A stretch of DNA of 64,000 nucleotides from Tetrahymena thermophila SB210. Taxonomy: Eukaryota; Ciliophora; Oligohymenophorea; Hymenostomatida; Tetrahymenidae. The position numbers were made by a program, and so were the translations under genes. Positions 52,590 through 64,000 of this stretch are shown here, piece by piece (positions within the stretch are counted from its first letter, which is position 1; every line of letters begins with the position of its first letter). The stretch covers positions 213,468-277,467 of the forward strand of contig NW_002476146.1 in the NCBI RefSeq assembly GCF_000189635.1, in the 5' to 3' direction. The notes under the pieces are model-generated. The model did not search any database. It was not told the DNA's origin and saw only the letters and a program-made list of their open reading frames with translations.

Positions 52590-54120
52590 GGATCCAAAAT
52601 TAATGAAAATAAAATATTACACCTTGACATAAAACCTGATAATATTTTAAGAAACAATTATGGTTAATATACTTATACTGATTTTGGTTTTCAACTATTA
52701 AAACAACAGAAAAAACACATGGTTAAATGGAAGAAATTATTTTTTTTATAGATTTATTTCTAAGAATAAAAGAAATAAATAATAAACAAGAGTTAAAGGA
52801 TGAAGTCTTTACTTTTCATCAACATAGTAAAAAGATTTATTTTATAAAGAACAGACTTATCATTAAATTTATTTTAAATCAGATATTTTTTCTTAAGTAA
52901 AATCTTTAAATATGGTGATATATTTTACAAATAAAATATTATTAAACAATGTCCAAATTAAGAAGACTCAAACATTTAAGATTTATTAAAATAATCTAAT
53001 GATACTAATGAAAAAATATGTTAAAAGATATTCAATTTCAAAGGAAAGATTGTGTAAATTTACGCCAAAGATTTTTTGATTTATTGATTAAACTAAATCT
53101 GATGTTTATTTAGAATCATATTCTAAAAAAATAAGTAAAATACTTGATTTATTTTTCTATAATAAAAATAGGAAATCATCCTTCAATAGCTAAATCTCTA
53201 AATAATATTGGTAACTATTATCAATCAATTGGTTATCACCAAAGAGCTTTAAAATATTTTTAGTAATCTCCTGAAATGAGAAAATAAATTTACTAAGAAG
53301 ACCTTTTTGAAATAGCTGTATCACTTAGTAATACTGGGTTTTGTTACTTCGGACTTGTTAAAAATATAAAAAATTAAAAATTCTAAAAGAATCTATTGAA
53401 ATTTAAAAATAAATATTTAAATAAGAAATAGTTATATTGTTCCAGATACACTCAACAATATTTGTATTTGCTAAGATTCCCTTGGAAATAAATCAGTTGC
53501 AATAGAACATTTTTTTAATATATGAATATATGTAAATATATTCCATGTAAGAATTCCTCTGTTTTAGCATCATCCATAAATATTATTGGATTATGCTTTC
53601 AAAATATTGGCAATAAATAGAAAGTATTATAATATTTTTAGAAATTCTTTATAATGAATAAAAAAATTTTCAAAGGTATTCACCCATAAATAGCATTAAT
53701 TATGAATAAGTACTTGGAGATGACTAAAAAATCTAAGAATTAATATTGGAATATATTAAAATAAAACAATTAATTTACAAAAATAACACCCTGATAATTC
53801 AATAGCTCTTAATAATCTTGTTCATAATTAAAAATATTTTGGTGAAAATTAAAAAAGCTTTAGAGTATTTAAAACAATCTGTAGTATAGGGGGAAAATTA
53901 TATCAACCAACGATAGCAGCTATTATCGATAACATTTATGTTTGCTATCAAAATCTTAAAAATTACAAAAAAGATTTGGGATTTAATTTCAATCTTACGA
54001 AAGAAAAAAATATAAAGATACTTGTATCTTAGCTATATTGGAAATTCATATTATATTCTAGTTAGAATACGTATTGTAATTTCATGTATGATATGTAAAA
54101 ATTATCCTGAATTAATTAAT
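52590..54120 (+). pseudogene. Decayed protein kinase / TPR (kinesin-light-chain-like) gene
   Basis: Pieces of two domains lie in order on the + strand. At about 52602-52690 one frame reads a kinase catalytic loop, ILHLDIKPDNILRNN, followed 6-7 residues later by TDFGFQLLK. From 53171 TPR repeats appear: GNHPSIAKSLNNIGNYYQSI with following RALKYFQQ, then SNTGFCYFGL; in another frame VPDTLNNICICQDSLGNKSV; back in the first frame ASSINIIGLCFQNIGNKQKV; and in a third frame HPDNSIALNNLVHNQKYFGE near 53790, then AAIIDNIYVCYQNLKNYKK. These need at least two frameshifts with no GT..AG introns to explain them, and the kinase N-lobe is not recognisable. Kinase-TPR fusions are common in Tetrahymena. Non-functional, confidence moderate. 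Confidence 0.7.
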
Positions 54121-54169
54121 ATAATAAAAAAATATTATGACTTTATTAATATATATAATTTCTCTTTAA

Positions 54170-56810
54170 TCATTTTTAAAATATTGGATGATCAATATCA
54201 CTAATATATGGTTTTTCTTTTTCTCTATACGGCTTAGCTGGAAATTTATAATTCATTATTTCAATAATCTCTTCTTTTATTTCTTACGATCCTTTTAGTT
54301 TTTACAAATTACAAATTTAATATTCTAATTGATTTTAATCTTTCGTAAAATTGAATATTAATTTAGATTCTTAAAAAAATATTTTTTTTACTGTATTCCT
54401 CAAATATCAAAATTACTTAAATTAAAGCATTTTTTATGATTGAGTAAGCTAATAAGCATTAAAAATGTTAATAGTTGCCTTTTTATTTAATTTAATTTAT
54501 AGAATTGTGGTGGATTACTTTTAAAAATTTCATTTGCTATTAAATTTAATAATTAAAGACAATCTATTTATTTAAAATTTAAACATTACCTTTTAAGGGT
54601 GGAATTAATATTCCTAATTCTGTATTACTTATGTAAAGCTGAGTATTATCTTTATTTAGCTTTCCCCATGCTGCTTCAGAAAAATTATGACTAATTTATC
54701 GATATTTTAATAAATTAATTAATCTTTTAGTTTTTAATAGTAATAAAATAAGTATTGAACCTTCCAATATAAATGATTGAATCATCATTTATTTCTCCAT
54801 TTTACTCACAGACTATCATAGTCTTAAAATGAGGAATAATTCCTTTTTGTTTATCTTGGGATTCACCCAAAGAATCCATTTACTTGCATTAAAATTAGTA
54901 AAATATATTTTTAAGAAAAGACTCTTTTTAGTATCTTTTACTAGTTAAAAATAAAGTATCAGAATAGCCAGCTCCATCTAGAGTTTTATTTTAAATATAA
55001 TCCTTAGAAGGGAATATTAATCTAATTTCATCATTTTTTTCTGGGTCATTTTTTTTCACTTTATCTTTAAGCTCTATTTCGCTGCAAAATTGATAAGGTA
55101 AAAAGCAAAACAAAAATTCATTAACAAAGGTTCTGTCTATAGTACCTAAGCTAGTGCTTTGAGAGTATAGAACTTTTTTTGAGTCAATCTATATTTTTTA
55201 AATTATAAATAAGTAAAGTAAAGCAGTAAAATATTTATTGACAAAAATATATTTATTTTAATTAATACAAATCATTAATTAGTTAATTAAATAAATAATA
55301 ATTATCAAATTTCAATTTAATTTAATTATAATTTAAGTTTGATATTTAAAAATTTTATTTACATAAAATAACAATATATATCTATTTAATTCTAAAATAT
55401 TAAAACTTAACTTACATTTCTTGGATTGAATACTTAACAAATTTTTCTGATCCTCATCTTTCCATAATCATGTATTTAAGAGCCTGAAAACTTTCCTGGA
55501 AGAGAGGAAACAAGCATAAAATTAATTCCTTTTATTTAATAATTTCTTAAATTAATATCAAGCATCTCCTTAACATCAAAATAGGGACATATTTTATCTA
55601 TAAATTCATTAAGCACATCTATAAAATCCTCATTCATATCTACATCATTTATGTTTCTATAATTTTTTTCTAGATTAACAACTTTGACTCCTTTAGATCC
55701 TATTGAGATATTACTATTAAAATAGTCTAAGCTTTAAGAAACTTAAATTTGTTATGGTATCAATTCAAAATCTTTAAACCATATAATATTTGACCAGTTA
55801 GTCCAGTGAAGAATTCTTAAATTTCCTGTCCCAATCACTATTCTAAGAAATTTAGGGAATTTAAGTATCCACAATTTCGAATGAAAGCAACCCCAAGTTT
55901 TAGAAAGATAGTCTTTTGGAGGATAAACTATTGTAAAATTTTCAAAATATTAATGATTTTTAATCACATTTCTTTTCTCATTCCATTATTTTATCTTATC
56001 ATCAGCAATAACTACCTATTAATTTAAAAATTAATTTACTTTAAATTCGAAATACTTCTTTTTAATATTTTAATTATTCATAAAGCATTTTATAAATTAC
56101 TTTGAAATTTTTTAACGTTCTTAAACAAAAAGAGTTTTAGTATTTTGTTAATTTATGTAAAAGTAAAAAAATTTTTAAATTTGAAAAATATAAAGAGAAG
56201 CTTACTTTGACATTTGCCTTCACTAAAGGAAGCACAAGTTCTTCATCTAAACCTTTAGTAGTCAAAAAGGCAGAAATTAAGGTCTTTTTCGGGCATAAAT
56301 TTTTTTCTGTTTAAATTGATTTAAAATTAAAATACCCGCATAATAATAAATAAATTAATTCATATCCAATAAATAATTATGCTTTTAAATTTTTAAAATC
56401 TATATTTAATTAGTGCTACCTTTATAGAAAGGGTCTTCATAAAATAGAGCGCGAAAGTTAATGAAATGCTTGTTCGTTTTCAGATTTTTATGATGCACTA
56501 GTTGATTCATGTAAAAATCAGTCAATTTATTTTTAGGTTAATTTTCTTACTATTCGTTTTATCTGAATTTAATAGGAGGAAAGCAGGTATACTCGCTCTT
56601 AGAAACATTTTAATGAGCTTAGTCAATAGAATCATTTTAGTATATTCTTTCGCTATATAATTTAAATTTATTCCTTTCTTCAAGCTCTCCTAAAGTAAAT
56701 TCTTCAGCTTCATTCTACTGAGAATATTATTTGTAATCTCGTTTTTTACTGCTTTTATTGTGTGAGTCGAAGCTATTTTCAGAAATTAAATCACTTCTTA
56801 TTTCTTCCAT
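54170..56810 (-). CDS. TDP1: Tyrosyl-DNA phosphodiesterase 1 (TDP1)
   Basis: Six exons, 56810-56420, 56306-56206, 56015-55416, 55188-54761, 54690-54590 and 54291-54170, join with matching phases and give 580 residues. The first catalytic HKN motif is FHSKLWILKFPKFLRIVIG followed by TGNLRILHW. A TDP1-type PGKFSGSQIHDYGKMRIRK follows, then SQSTSLGTIDRTFVNEF and LIFPSKDYIQ. The second motif is GIIPHFKTMIV with the downstream IGSHNFSEAAWGKL, then the TELGILIPP block and a C terminus containing FPAKPYREKEKPYISD. TDP1 hydrolyses 3'-phosphotyrosyl bonds to release stalled topoisomerase I and other 3' adducts in the nucleus. Residues 1-130 are a charged, poorly conserved extension. Its 3' end lies against a TPR pseudogene on the opposite strand. 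Confidence 0.92.
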
Positions 56811-57223
56811 CAATAATTTCTTCAGATTAATTTTTTTAAATTTATTATTTTAGTTAATTTAAGTTAAAAAAAGTAGTAAAATAATATCTTTTGAGAAAAA
56901 AATTTATATGAATAATCAGAAAATCTACTTTAAATATTTCAATTATTTTTGAAGAAAATTAGGTAATAGAAATAAATGGATTTCTGATCAATAAATTATA
57001 ATCTATTTATAATAATTAAATAATATAAAAGTGAAAATGTATTTATGTGTGTAGTGATTATTTAAGTTTTGGAATAATAATAGTAATTAATTTAAAAATA
57101 TCTAGATTTACATAGATAATTTTTGTTGTTAATTAATAAAAAACTAGTGAATTTTTTTTTTCTTTGAAAATTAAGTGAAAAACAAAAAAAAATTTAGATT
57201 TTTCTTATATTTTTTAAAAGTTA
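56811..57223. other. Divergent promoter region
   Basis: About 410 bp between TDP1 (-) and the RING-CH gene (+), so it should hold both promoters. Only AT-rich sequence with A/T runs was seen. Confidence 0.6.
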
Positions 57224-58628
57224 ATGATTTATTAGTAATGTTGGATCTGTCATTAGGAATGTGCATTTTAAGATAATGTTTTAAATTAAAAGAATTTAAG
57301 CCCTTGCTATTGCAAAGGTTCTCTTGAGAGTGTACATAGAGAATGCTTAAATCAATGGGTCACCAAACGCTATAAAAAAATAATTAATGAAATTGATGTA
57401 AAAGAAATATAGAAGATGGAAGATAGCGACTTTTAAAATCCATCTCATCCAGTAATGAAAAAACTAGCAATAAAATGTCCTAATTGTAAATATTCTCTTA
57501 AATATGAAGTTATTGAACTTCCTTAGTAACCAAGTATAAAGGCTATTTTTGAACATAATTGCAAAGAAAAAATTATATTATTGATTTTGGTAGTATTTTA
57601 AATAGGCTTGTTAGTATTAGATTATTAAAAGAATGATTAAAGAGAGTAAGGTTAGCAGTGTAATAGCGAGACAGATTACGATAGGAAAATGTGTAGTTTA
57701 TAGTAAAGCCCTGATATTGAAAACAAACAAGATTTTGATATAGTAAATATTTTGTACATATTCACAGTATTTACTGTTCTGATAGCTGCTGGATACAACA
57801 TTTTTTCAGACTCTAAAATTAATTTTGGCATACAAGTAAAAGACAAAGATTATGTAGAAAACATATCAAAAATACAAGCTAACATCGGCTTTAATGATAG
57901 TTGCTTGTAAATAAAATAAGGATGAAGCTGCTTAAAAAGAATAACTAAATTACCTTATTAGAGCTATAAAAATAGATTCAATAAAAGAAATAAAGTAACA
58001 AGACTACTTTAGATATATTAATAACTTATTTATTTAAAAAACTTACTCCTTATTTAAAACTGAAAATCCTGCTCAAAAAAGCAAAGTACTAAAAATATTT
58101 TTCAAAAAAGATAAATATAACGACTAGATAAAATATTTGCTATATTAAATTTAACAAAATATATTACAATTTTATAATTAATTACTTGTTCTTTATTTGC
58201 ATAAGATTGCATTTTATTTTCAACAAAATATTTTTTAATTTAAAAAATTATTCTGGTTTGTTAAGTTATTTCAAATAATTTCAGCTATTATTTTGGTTAA
58301 GAATAACTAAATTTTTTCTATTTCAAATTAAAAAATCTATCATTAATTTGGTAGATTTAGTACTTTTATTCTTTCTAACTTAAAATTAATTAATTTGATA
58401 TTATTCAAATATCTTTAAAGGATAAATAAGAAATTTTATTTTTGCTTATTAAAAGTTTTTAAATATCTTTAAATATCTTTAAATTTTAAATAAATTAAAA
58501 AATAAAATTAACATAAAACAAATTATCAAGTACGAAAAAAACTGCAAAATATTAAGCATTCTATTTCTATCTAAAAATAAAAGATAAAATTAATTTCATT
58601 TTCATTATTTTTTATTATAAAAAACTGA
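57224..58628 (+). CDS. RING-CH (MARCH-type) membrane E3 ubiquitin ligase
   Basis: The protein starts MIYQQCWICHQECAFQDNVL and has a C4HC3 RING-CH: CWIC, then CYCKGSLESVHRECLNQW, then CPNC. Between the His/Cys pair and the last Cys pair is a roughly 45-residue insertion, longer than usual. Hydrophobic segments follow: KIILLILVVFQIGLLVLDY and IVNILYIFTVFTVLIAAGY. In this family the RING lies in the cytosol and ubiquitinates other membrane proteins. Exon 1 is 57224-57835. A 43-nt GTAAAA..ACAAG intron (57836-57878) leads in phase to LTSALMIVACKQNKDEAAQK and a charged tail. Without this intron the frame ends at TGA 57923. The first in-frame TGA of exon 2 is 58626-58628, but coding character fades after about 58300, so the true 3' end is uncertain. 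Confidence 0.75.
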
Positions 58629-58979
58629 AATTTAACTAAAAATACCTTTTAATATAAAATAATATTTTAAATTTACAAAATTTCTATTTTAATAACTAAA
58701 AATATTAGTTTGTATTTTTATAAACTCAATTTAGTAGAAAAAAATATATTTATAGTTATTTATTATAAAACGTAGCTATTACTATAAAATAAATTATCTA
58801 CATAGATGAAACCAAAATACTTTTTAAAATGATAATATTAGAAAAATACTAAAACAGAAAAAATAATAATTAAATAATGATATAAGTAAAATATTTTAAA
58901 TCTTTAATTTTCAATAGTTTTCTAATATAAATTATAAGAATGATTTGTAAATAGCTGTATTTAAAGGTTCGTATTATTT

Positions 58980-61900
58980 TTAGTTATGCAGCATGAAAGT
59001 AAGTTTGTCATTAGATGAAATTATTGAATTTAAGTAAGTTAATGGAATTTATGTTTTCTATTATAAAATAAATTCAAGTAACTCTTAAGCAGATGTGGTA
59101 TTCCATATTTTAATATATCTTTCAAGGACATCATTTTAAATCTTTAAATGGCCCACTGGTAATATTTAGTTTATCTCTTTTAAAAATATCAAATAATGGT
59201 TTAGTAATTTAGATCTTCCTTTTTCTGAATATTTTTTTATGCTAGATGCATTTTTGAGGAATTCTTATGTCCACTATTCTAGAATATTCCTATAAATATC
59301 TAATTAGACTGTGGGGCTTAAGTAATAGTTATTATTTTAATTATTTGCTGACCTTTAATTATAGCTGATATTGTCTTTTTCTAATTTTTACTTAAATTCT
59401 TTGAAGAAATAAAGACTATTATCAATATATAAAGGTTTTTAAGTATCTATTGTATAATCTCCTGGTTTCCAATTTACTTAGCCAAAATCTTAGAAAATAT
59501 TTTCTTTTTCAATTTATTGTCTACAGTAATCACGAATAATAAAATTCTTCATTTGTTTTAAATAATTTTGTATTTCTTAATTGATTATTTTTTCAACAAA
59601 ATTTTAAACTGAACTTGTAGAATCAATTAAGCTTAGATGAGAAATTATTTGGCCTTTAACAAGTTATAAATATTTGTTCAATGCATATATACTTTACACA
59701 GAAGACAATCTTTGCTAAAAATCAAATTAAATCATTAGCTTTTGTCTTCTTAAATTACTACTCTCTGTTGCTACTGAGCTATACATTTAAGAATTATTAG
59801 TCTTTTTATGAATACTTCCTTACATTTAATTATTTTCATTAATATTATTGATTTAGTAATTATTGTTAGCACAACTTAAGGTGAAAATATTCATATCTCT
59901 GTTACAATCTGCATAATTTACTTAATTTTACTATACTTACTGTGAATATTTTTGAGATATTTTATCATTATTATTGTACTAACTAGAAGAAGTATTTATC
60001 TATTCATTATCACATTCAAAGTAATCGATTGACCTTACAATCATAGCTCTTAATTCTTTATAAGGAAGGTATTTTAATAAATTTTCATGAATAGGAGCTA
60101 ATTAATTGATCTATTTTTCAATATTCTAAATTGAATTAGACATGCTGTGTACATCAATACTTGTATTTGTAAGTTCCTCAAATCTTTAATTATCAATAAA
60201 AAGCCCAAATATTGAATAAAAATAAAATTCAATGATTTTTTGAACTTCTAAAAATATTTCATATCCTATTGGAGTTAAATATTTCATCAATTAAAGATAA
60301 CTATGAACACATTCTATTAAAAGAATTGCGCTTTAGCAACAGTATCCCACTTCATCTTACTCTTCAGGTTTGACAGACTCATACATTTTCATTCCTGGAT
60401 TACTAATATTATCTTATTAAAATATGTCATACTAATTTATTGTGGGTTTAGCTTTTCTTTGAAAGAGTGCATTTTAGCTACTCTATAATGTATTAAATTA
60501 GGTCTAATCTAAGTCATCAATAGGATCATCTGGATCTTTCATAGAAATCTGTTTAAATGGTCTTTATATAATAAATAAATAAATAAATAAAATTTAACTA
60601 ATAACTATCAATTTTTTTTACTTAAAATTGTTATTAATCTCAGCAAAAATAGGATCAAAAGAGTAGTTGAGTAGAATTCTATTCTAAGAAGTAAAAGCTT
60701 TAACAGAAATAGTGGGATTAAATATTCTTTTGCTCTAATCGTGCATTATTGAACCTTCTCTTTCATTTTTAGATTATATTCTTAATAGACTAAAATACAA
60801 ATTATTTAAATAAGATTCAGGGAGTTTATTTCTCGACCAATTATCTTTTAAAATAGCTTTTCTTAGCTGTTTGATTTATAAATCAGCATGGGATTTCAGC
60901 TTTTACATTAAAATCTTTTTAAATACTTATATAGTGTCTGATAAATTAGCATCGTTGTCGTATTCTTTTACAATCAACATCATTTAACTAATCATCACTA
61001 CAATTTTATCAATAACTGCATTTGAGTATGTTTCTAAATTCATATTTAGAATCAAAATCTAAACCTTACTCAAAACTGCTTCTGATACTTCCTTTTTCAT
61101 ACCTTATATAGCTTGGTCAAGTTATTTCAAATAGACTATAAAATCTGTTTCTCTTGTAGTATTAGTACCAGTATTATGATTTGACTAAAATTAGCTGTGG
61201 AACCTCTAGCATTACTCTAAATTGAATAACAAAAGAGTGATATGATGAAATATTCTCTTCATAGATTCAGCATACTGTTCTCCTGTCATGTATTATAATT
61301 AATTCAAATTTACAATATTTTAATTTTTTTAGAAATTATCATCAAATCTTTAAGAAGCATGCAGATTACTTCTCTTTTCTATGTAACTCTAAGCATTTTA
61401 AAATGATCTTAGTACTGAAATATCCAAGGCCTTTTTAACATACTGCACCATCATCTTTTAACAATATTAATTTATGTTAAGAAAACTCTATTTATTTTTA
61501 TATAAATAATTTTATTTAATTTACCTTTGAAAGAGGGATTGCAATCTAAAACTGCTTCTCTAGAATAAAATAAGATTTCAGTATGTATTTATACTTCTCC
61601 AAATTAAAAGGCTAACTATTTATTCTGAGAATAGGACTGTGCTCATAGCTACAAAACAATTCGTTTGTTAAAATTTATTATAATATAGAATATATTTTGT
61701 TGAGCTTATCTGAAATATAAATTTATCCATTACTCAAACACTTTAGCACTTTAAGACTTTATGATTATTAACTCTATAAATATTGCTGATTGCAAGAGTC
61801 CAAAAGGACTAATAGATCTTCGAACTGCTAGATATTATTAATAGAAACTGATATCTTAGCTGAATAAATAAAGCTACTATACTTAAGCTAAAATTTTTAT

Positions 61901-63805
61901 AAGAAATTAATAACAAATTCAACTCTTTTTTTCTTTTTTACCAACTTATTAATCTCCTTAAGTCTCTAAGCATATAATATTTTGTAATTTTGCAGCTTTA
62001 TTTTAGCTTTCTATACTTTTCCTAAGGTATCATCTGTTACTGTTGCAACAACTTTGATCATTTCTGTTCCCATATAAAGAGTGTGTTAATTTTGCATAGC
62101 ATTTTCTCCTATCTATTCTTTAACTAGTTCATCATAATTCTAAAGTTTTTCAATCCTAAACACAGCATTTTCAATGTTATCTAATACCATATTCTTTTTT
62201 TCATAAGCACTCATACCTGGATATGTCCTTCCAAAATGCAAATTAATTTCGTATTCTAAAACTTTTTCATAGTCGTATTCGCTAGTAAAGTAAACATCAG
62301 CTAATTCGTTTAAGTTTTCTTTTTAAGCTGAAGAGGAAACAATAGATTATTCAAGAATAGATTTTTATTAATTTTATTAACCATAATAATTATTTTGATA
62401 ATTTAAATTATTGTTGTAATTTAAGGAATTATTTTGCATATTTAAATCACTATCATCAATATTATTAAATATTCTACGTCTTTAAGGCTATTATTGAAAC
62501 TAATAATCCTCTTTATTAAATAACTGATGGTTATTGTATTAATTTTACATCTAATTTTACTCCATTCCAAATTATCTAACCTCATAGTCATTATGAGGAT
62601 AAGAATTTATTTAATCTTGAGAGTTTTCAAATCTATCTTTACTAAACTTATTATAATTTTATTCATTATTTTAAAAAAAGATATTATTTTTATCTTTAGT
62701 ATTGTTAAATTAATTTTCAAAATTATTTTAGTTAACTTATTAATTTTATAATTTATATTCAAACTAATTATTCATTCTATTTTATTGCTACTAAAATGAC
62801 GAATCATTATCCTAGCTTATATCATCAAAAATTCTCCTTTTTGTGAACTTTTGCTATTAAATTTAATTGCCTTGATTCTCATTATAATTTCTAAATTATT
62901 TATAAAAACATAGATTAATTATTTAATTAAATCAATCAATAAATTATTTACCTATCAAATCCTGCTGAAATATTATTTTAATTATTTTAAAATCCTCTTT
63001 GAGGTATTTAATTTTCTGTAATTTATCTTTTTTAAAATTAATACTCTGTTTCTTCTTTTTAAAACCTATTTGCATTCATATTTTAATTGTGCTAATGATT
63101 ATTGAGGAATTTATTTTAATTTGTAAAATCTTGTTGCTCGTTATAATCATTTTACTCATTAAATGATCCATAAGGAGAAATTTCATCCTAGCTTTCTTAT
63201 TCTTAGTCATCATACTTATTATGAAATATTCTATTGTTTTTATTTTGTTGATTTTAAAGTGCATTTTGAGAGCGGCTATTCATATTGTTTTAATTTTAAT
63301 TGTTTTTCATTAAATTTTCATCTAAAATCCATCCATTATTTGCAATCAAGTTTTTATCTTATTGATCTGGGTGTTTTTATTCTTCTTATTCCTATATCTA
63401 TATTTCATTTTTATTTGGAGTTGTCTTCTTCTTATTAAATAATTTGTTAAACTAATCTCCTAAGTCATTTGCATACTTCTTTGCTTTAACTGAATACTCT
63501 GCTTAAATAGTTTTTATTTGATCTGATATTTTTTTATTATCTTTTTATTTATTATCATCATTGTTATCTTTATCATTAATCCCAAATCTATCTTTTAGTT
63601 TATTCATAATATTATTTTTATTTTCTGATTACTACTCATTTTGTTCATCTTTGAAAATCTTATCCTTTAACTTGTCAAAATATCCTTTTTCCTGCTTTTC
63701 ACTCTTCTCTTCTGTCTTAATTAAATTTTGTGCTTGCCTTTTCGCTACATATTCTAATATTCCATCTTCCAAATTTTATACTTTTTTCTGAAATTAGCTA
63801 AACAT
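58980..63805 (-). CDS. VPS50/syndetin-like vesicle tethering protein (EARP subunit), subtelomeric
   Basis: Exons 63805-62952, 62890-61525, 61487-60622 and 60561 to about 58980 join with phases 2, 0 and 2. Residues 1-430 are a Gln/Asn-rich extension. The VPS54_N/VPS50 core follows: LADVYFTSEYDYEKVLEYE, a long coiled coil (ENAVFRIEKLQNYDELVKEQ) and QFEDLLVLLDSCNQQYLQSQ. Exon 4 has the helical C-terminal region: AILLIECVHSYLQLMKYLTP, GYEIFLEVQKIIEFYFYSIF and, much later, LLNHYLIFLKEINQILPVGH. VPS50 replaces VPS54 in the GARP-related EARP complex, which tethers vesicles for endosomal recycling and dense-core granule maturation. The stop codon was not settled: the frame stays open far past 58900, so a last intron is probable. 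The start codon lies 105 bp from the telomeric repeats. Intron 2 is only 37 nt. Confidence 0.72.
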
Positions 63806-63880
63806 AATTCAATTTTTGTAATATTCTATAAATTAAATTTTTTTAATTTTTAAAAGTTGATTTTTAATTATGAAAAAGAG

Positions 63881-63910
63881 TCAGAAAAAGTCAGAATAAA
63901 TCAGAATAAA
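63881..63910. repeat. Three 10-bp tandem units next to the telomere
   Basis: TCAGAAAAAG, TCAGAATAAA, TCAGAATAAA: three 10-base units in tandem, the last two identical, ending exactly at the first TTGGGG. A related TGAAAAAGAG precedes them. Confidence 0.85.
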
Positions 63911-64000
63911 TTGGGGTTGGGGTTGGGGTTGGGGTTGGGGTTGGGGTTGGGGTTGGGGTTGGGGTTGGGGTTGGGGTTGGGGTTGGGGTTGGGGTTGGGG
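63911..64000 (+). repeat. Macronuclear telomere, (TTGGGG)15
   Basis: Fifteen perfect TTGGGG units run to the end of the window with the G-rich strand pointing 5'->3' outward. This is the Tetrahymena telomerase product added at chromosome breakage sites during macronuclear development. Confidence 0.99.

Noticed and set aside
53171-54120. A functional TPR gene
   Set aside because: TPR units fall in three different frames without GT..AG introns to connect them.
63076-63438. Plus and minus frames near the telomere
   Set aside because: They are shadows of VPS50 exon 1, which reads Asn/Gln-rich protein on the minus strand in ciliate code.

Overview
This window is the right-hand end of a macronuclear chromosome of a ciliate, almost certainly Tetrahymena or a close relative. 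The last 90 bases are 15 uninterrupted TTGGGG units with G-rich 3' polarity, the Tetrahymena telomere. All real genes need the ciliate nuclear code, in which TAA and TAG are glutamine and TGA is the only stop: conserved domains (CXC, UvrD helicase, thioredoxin reductase, cGMP kinase, TDP1) read through many in-frame TAA/TAG codons and end at TGA. Intergenic DNA and introns are extremely AT-rich. Introns are short (37 to about 720 nt) with GT..AG ends. Most exon models given here were built by hand and checked for phase agreement at every junction.

Layout, left to right. 738-2174 (+) TMEM43-like membrane protein. About 3955-8361 (+) large Asn/Gln/Ser-rich protein with an unresolved first exon. 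10285-11307 (-) tiny spliced gene ending in an endosulfine-like FDSADY motif. 13019-13542 (+) small unknown gene, followed by a gene-poor stretch with a diverged repeat. 16904-20083 (+) CXC/tesmin (LIN54-type) DNA-binding protein. 21387-24540 (+) OSCA/TMEM63-type channel. 25293-31964 (-) 2008-residue UvrD-family helicase with an N-terminal PCNA-binding box. 33676-36560 (+) a pair of overlapping frames, the second with TPR-like helices, probably one gene. 36986-40120 (+) single-exon unknown. 40576-42254 (+) large-type thioredoxin reductase. 42886-46202 (+) five-exon unknown. 47366-50494 (-) cGMP-dependent protein kinase. 52590-54120 (+) decayed kinase/TPR pseudogene. 54170-56810 (-) tyrosyl-DNA phosphodiesterase 1. 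57224 to about 58300 (+) RING-CH membrane ubiquitin ligase. About 58980-63805 (-) VPS50/syndetin-like tethering protein whose start codon lies only 105 bp from the telomere repeat.

The genes do not form operons and mostly act in unrelated processes: DNA repair and replication (helicase, TDP1), signalling (PKG, endosulfine-like protein), ion transport (OSCA), redox (thioredoxin reductase), membrane traffic (VPS50), ubiquitination (RING-CH) and transcription (CXC). I found no convincing tRNA, rRNA, CRISPR array, transposon or prokaryotic-style cluster. The best candidates for something new are the PCNA-box helicase with a degenerate nuclease-like tail, the overlapping gene pair at 35767, and the functional gene packed against the telomere.
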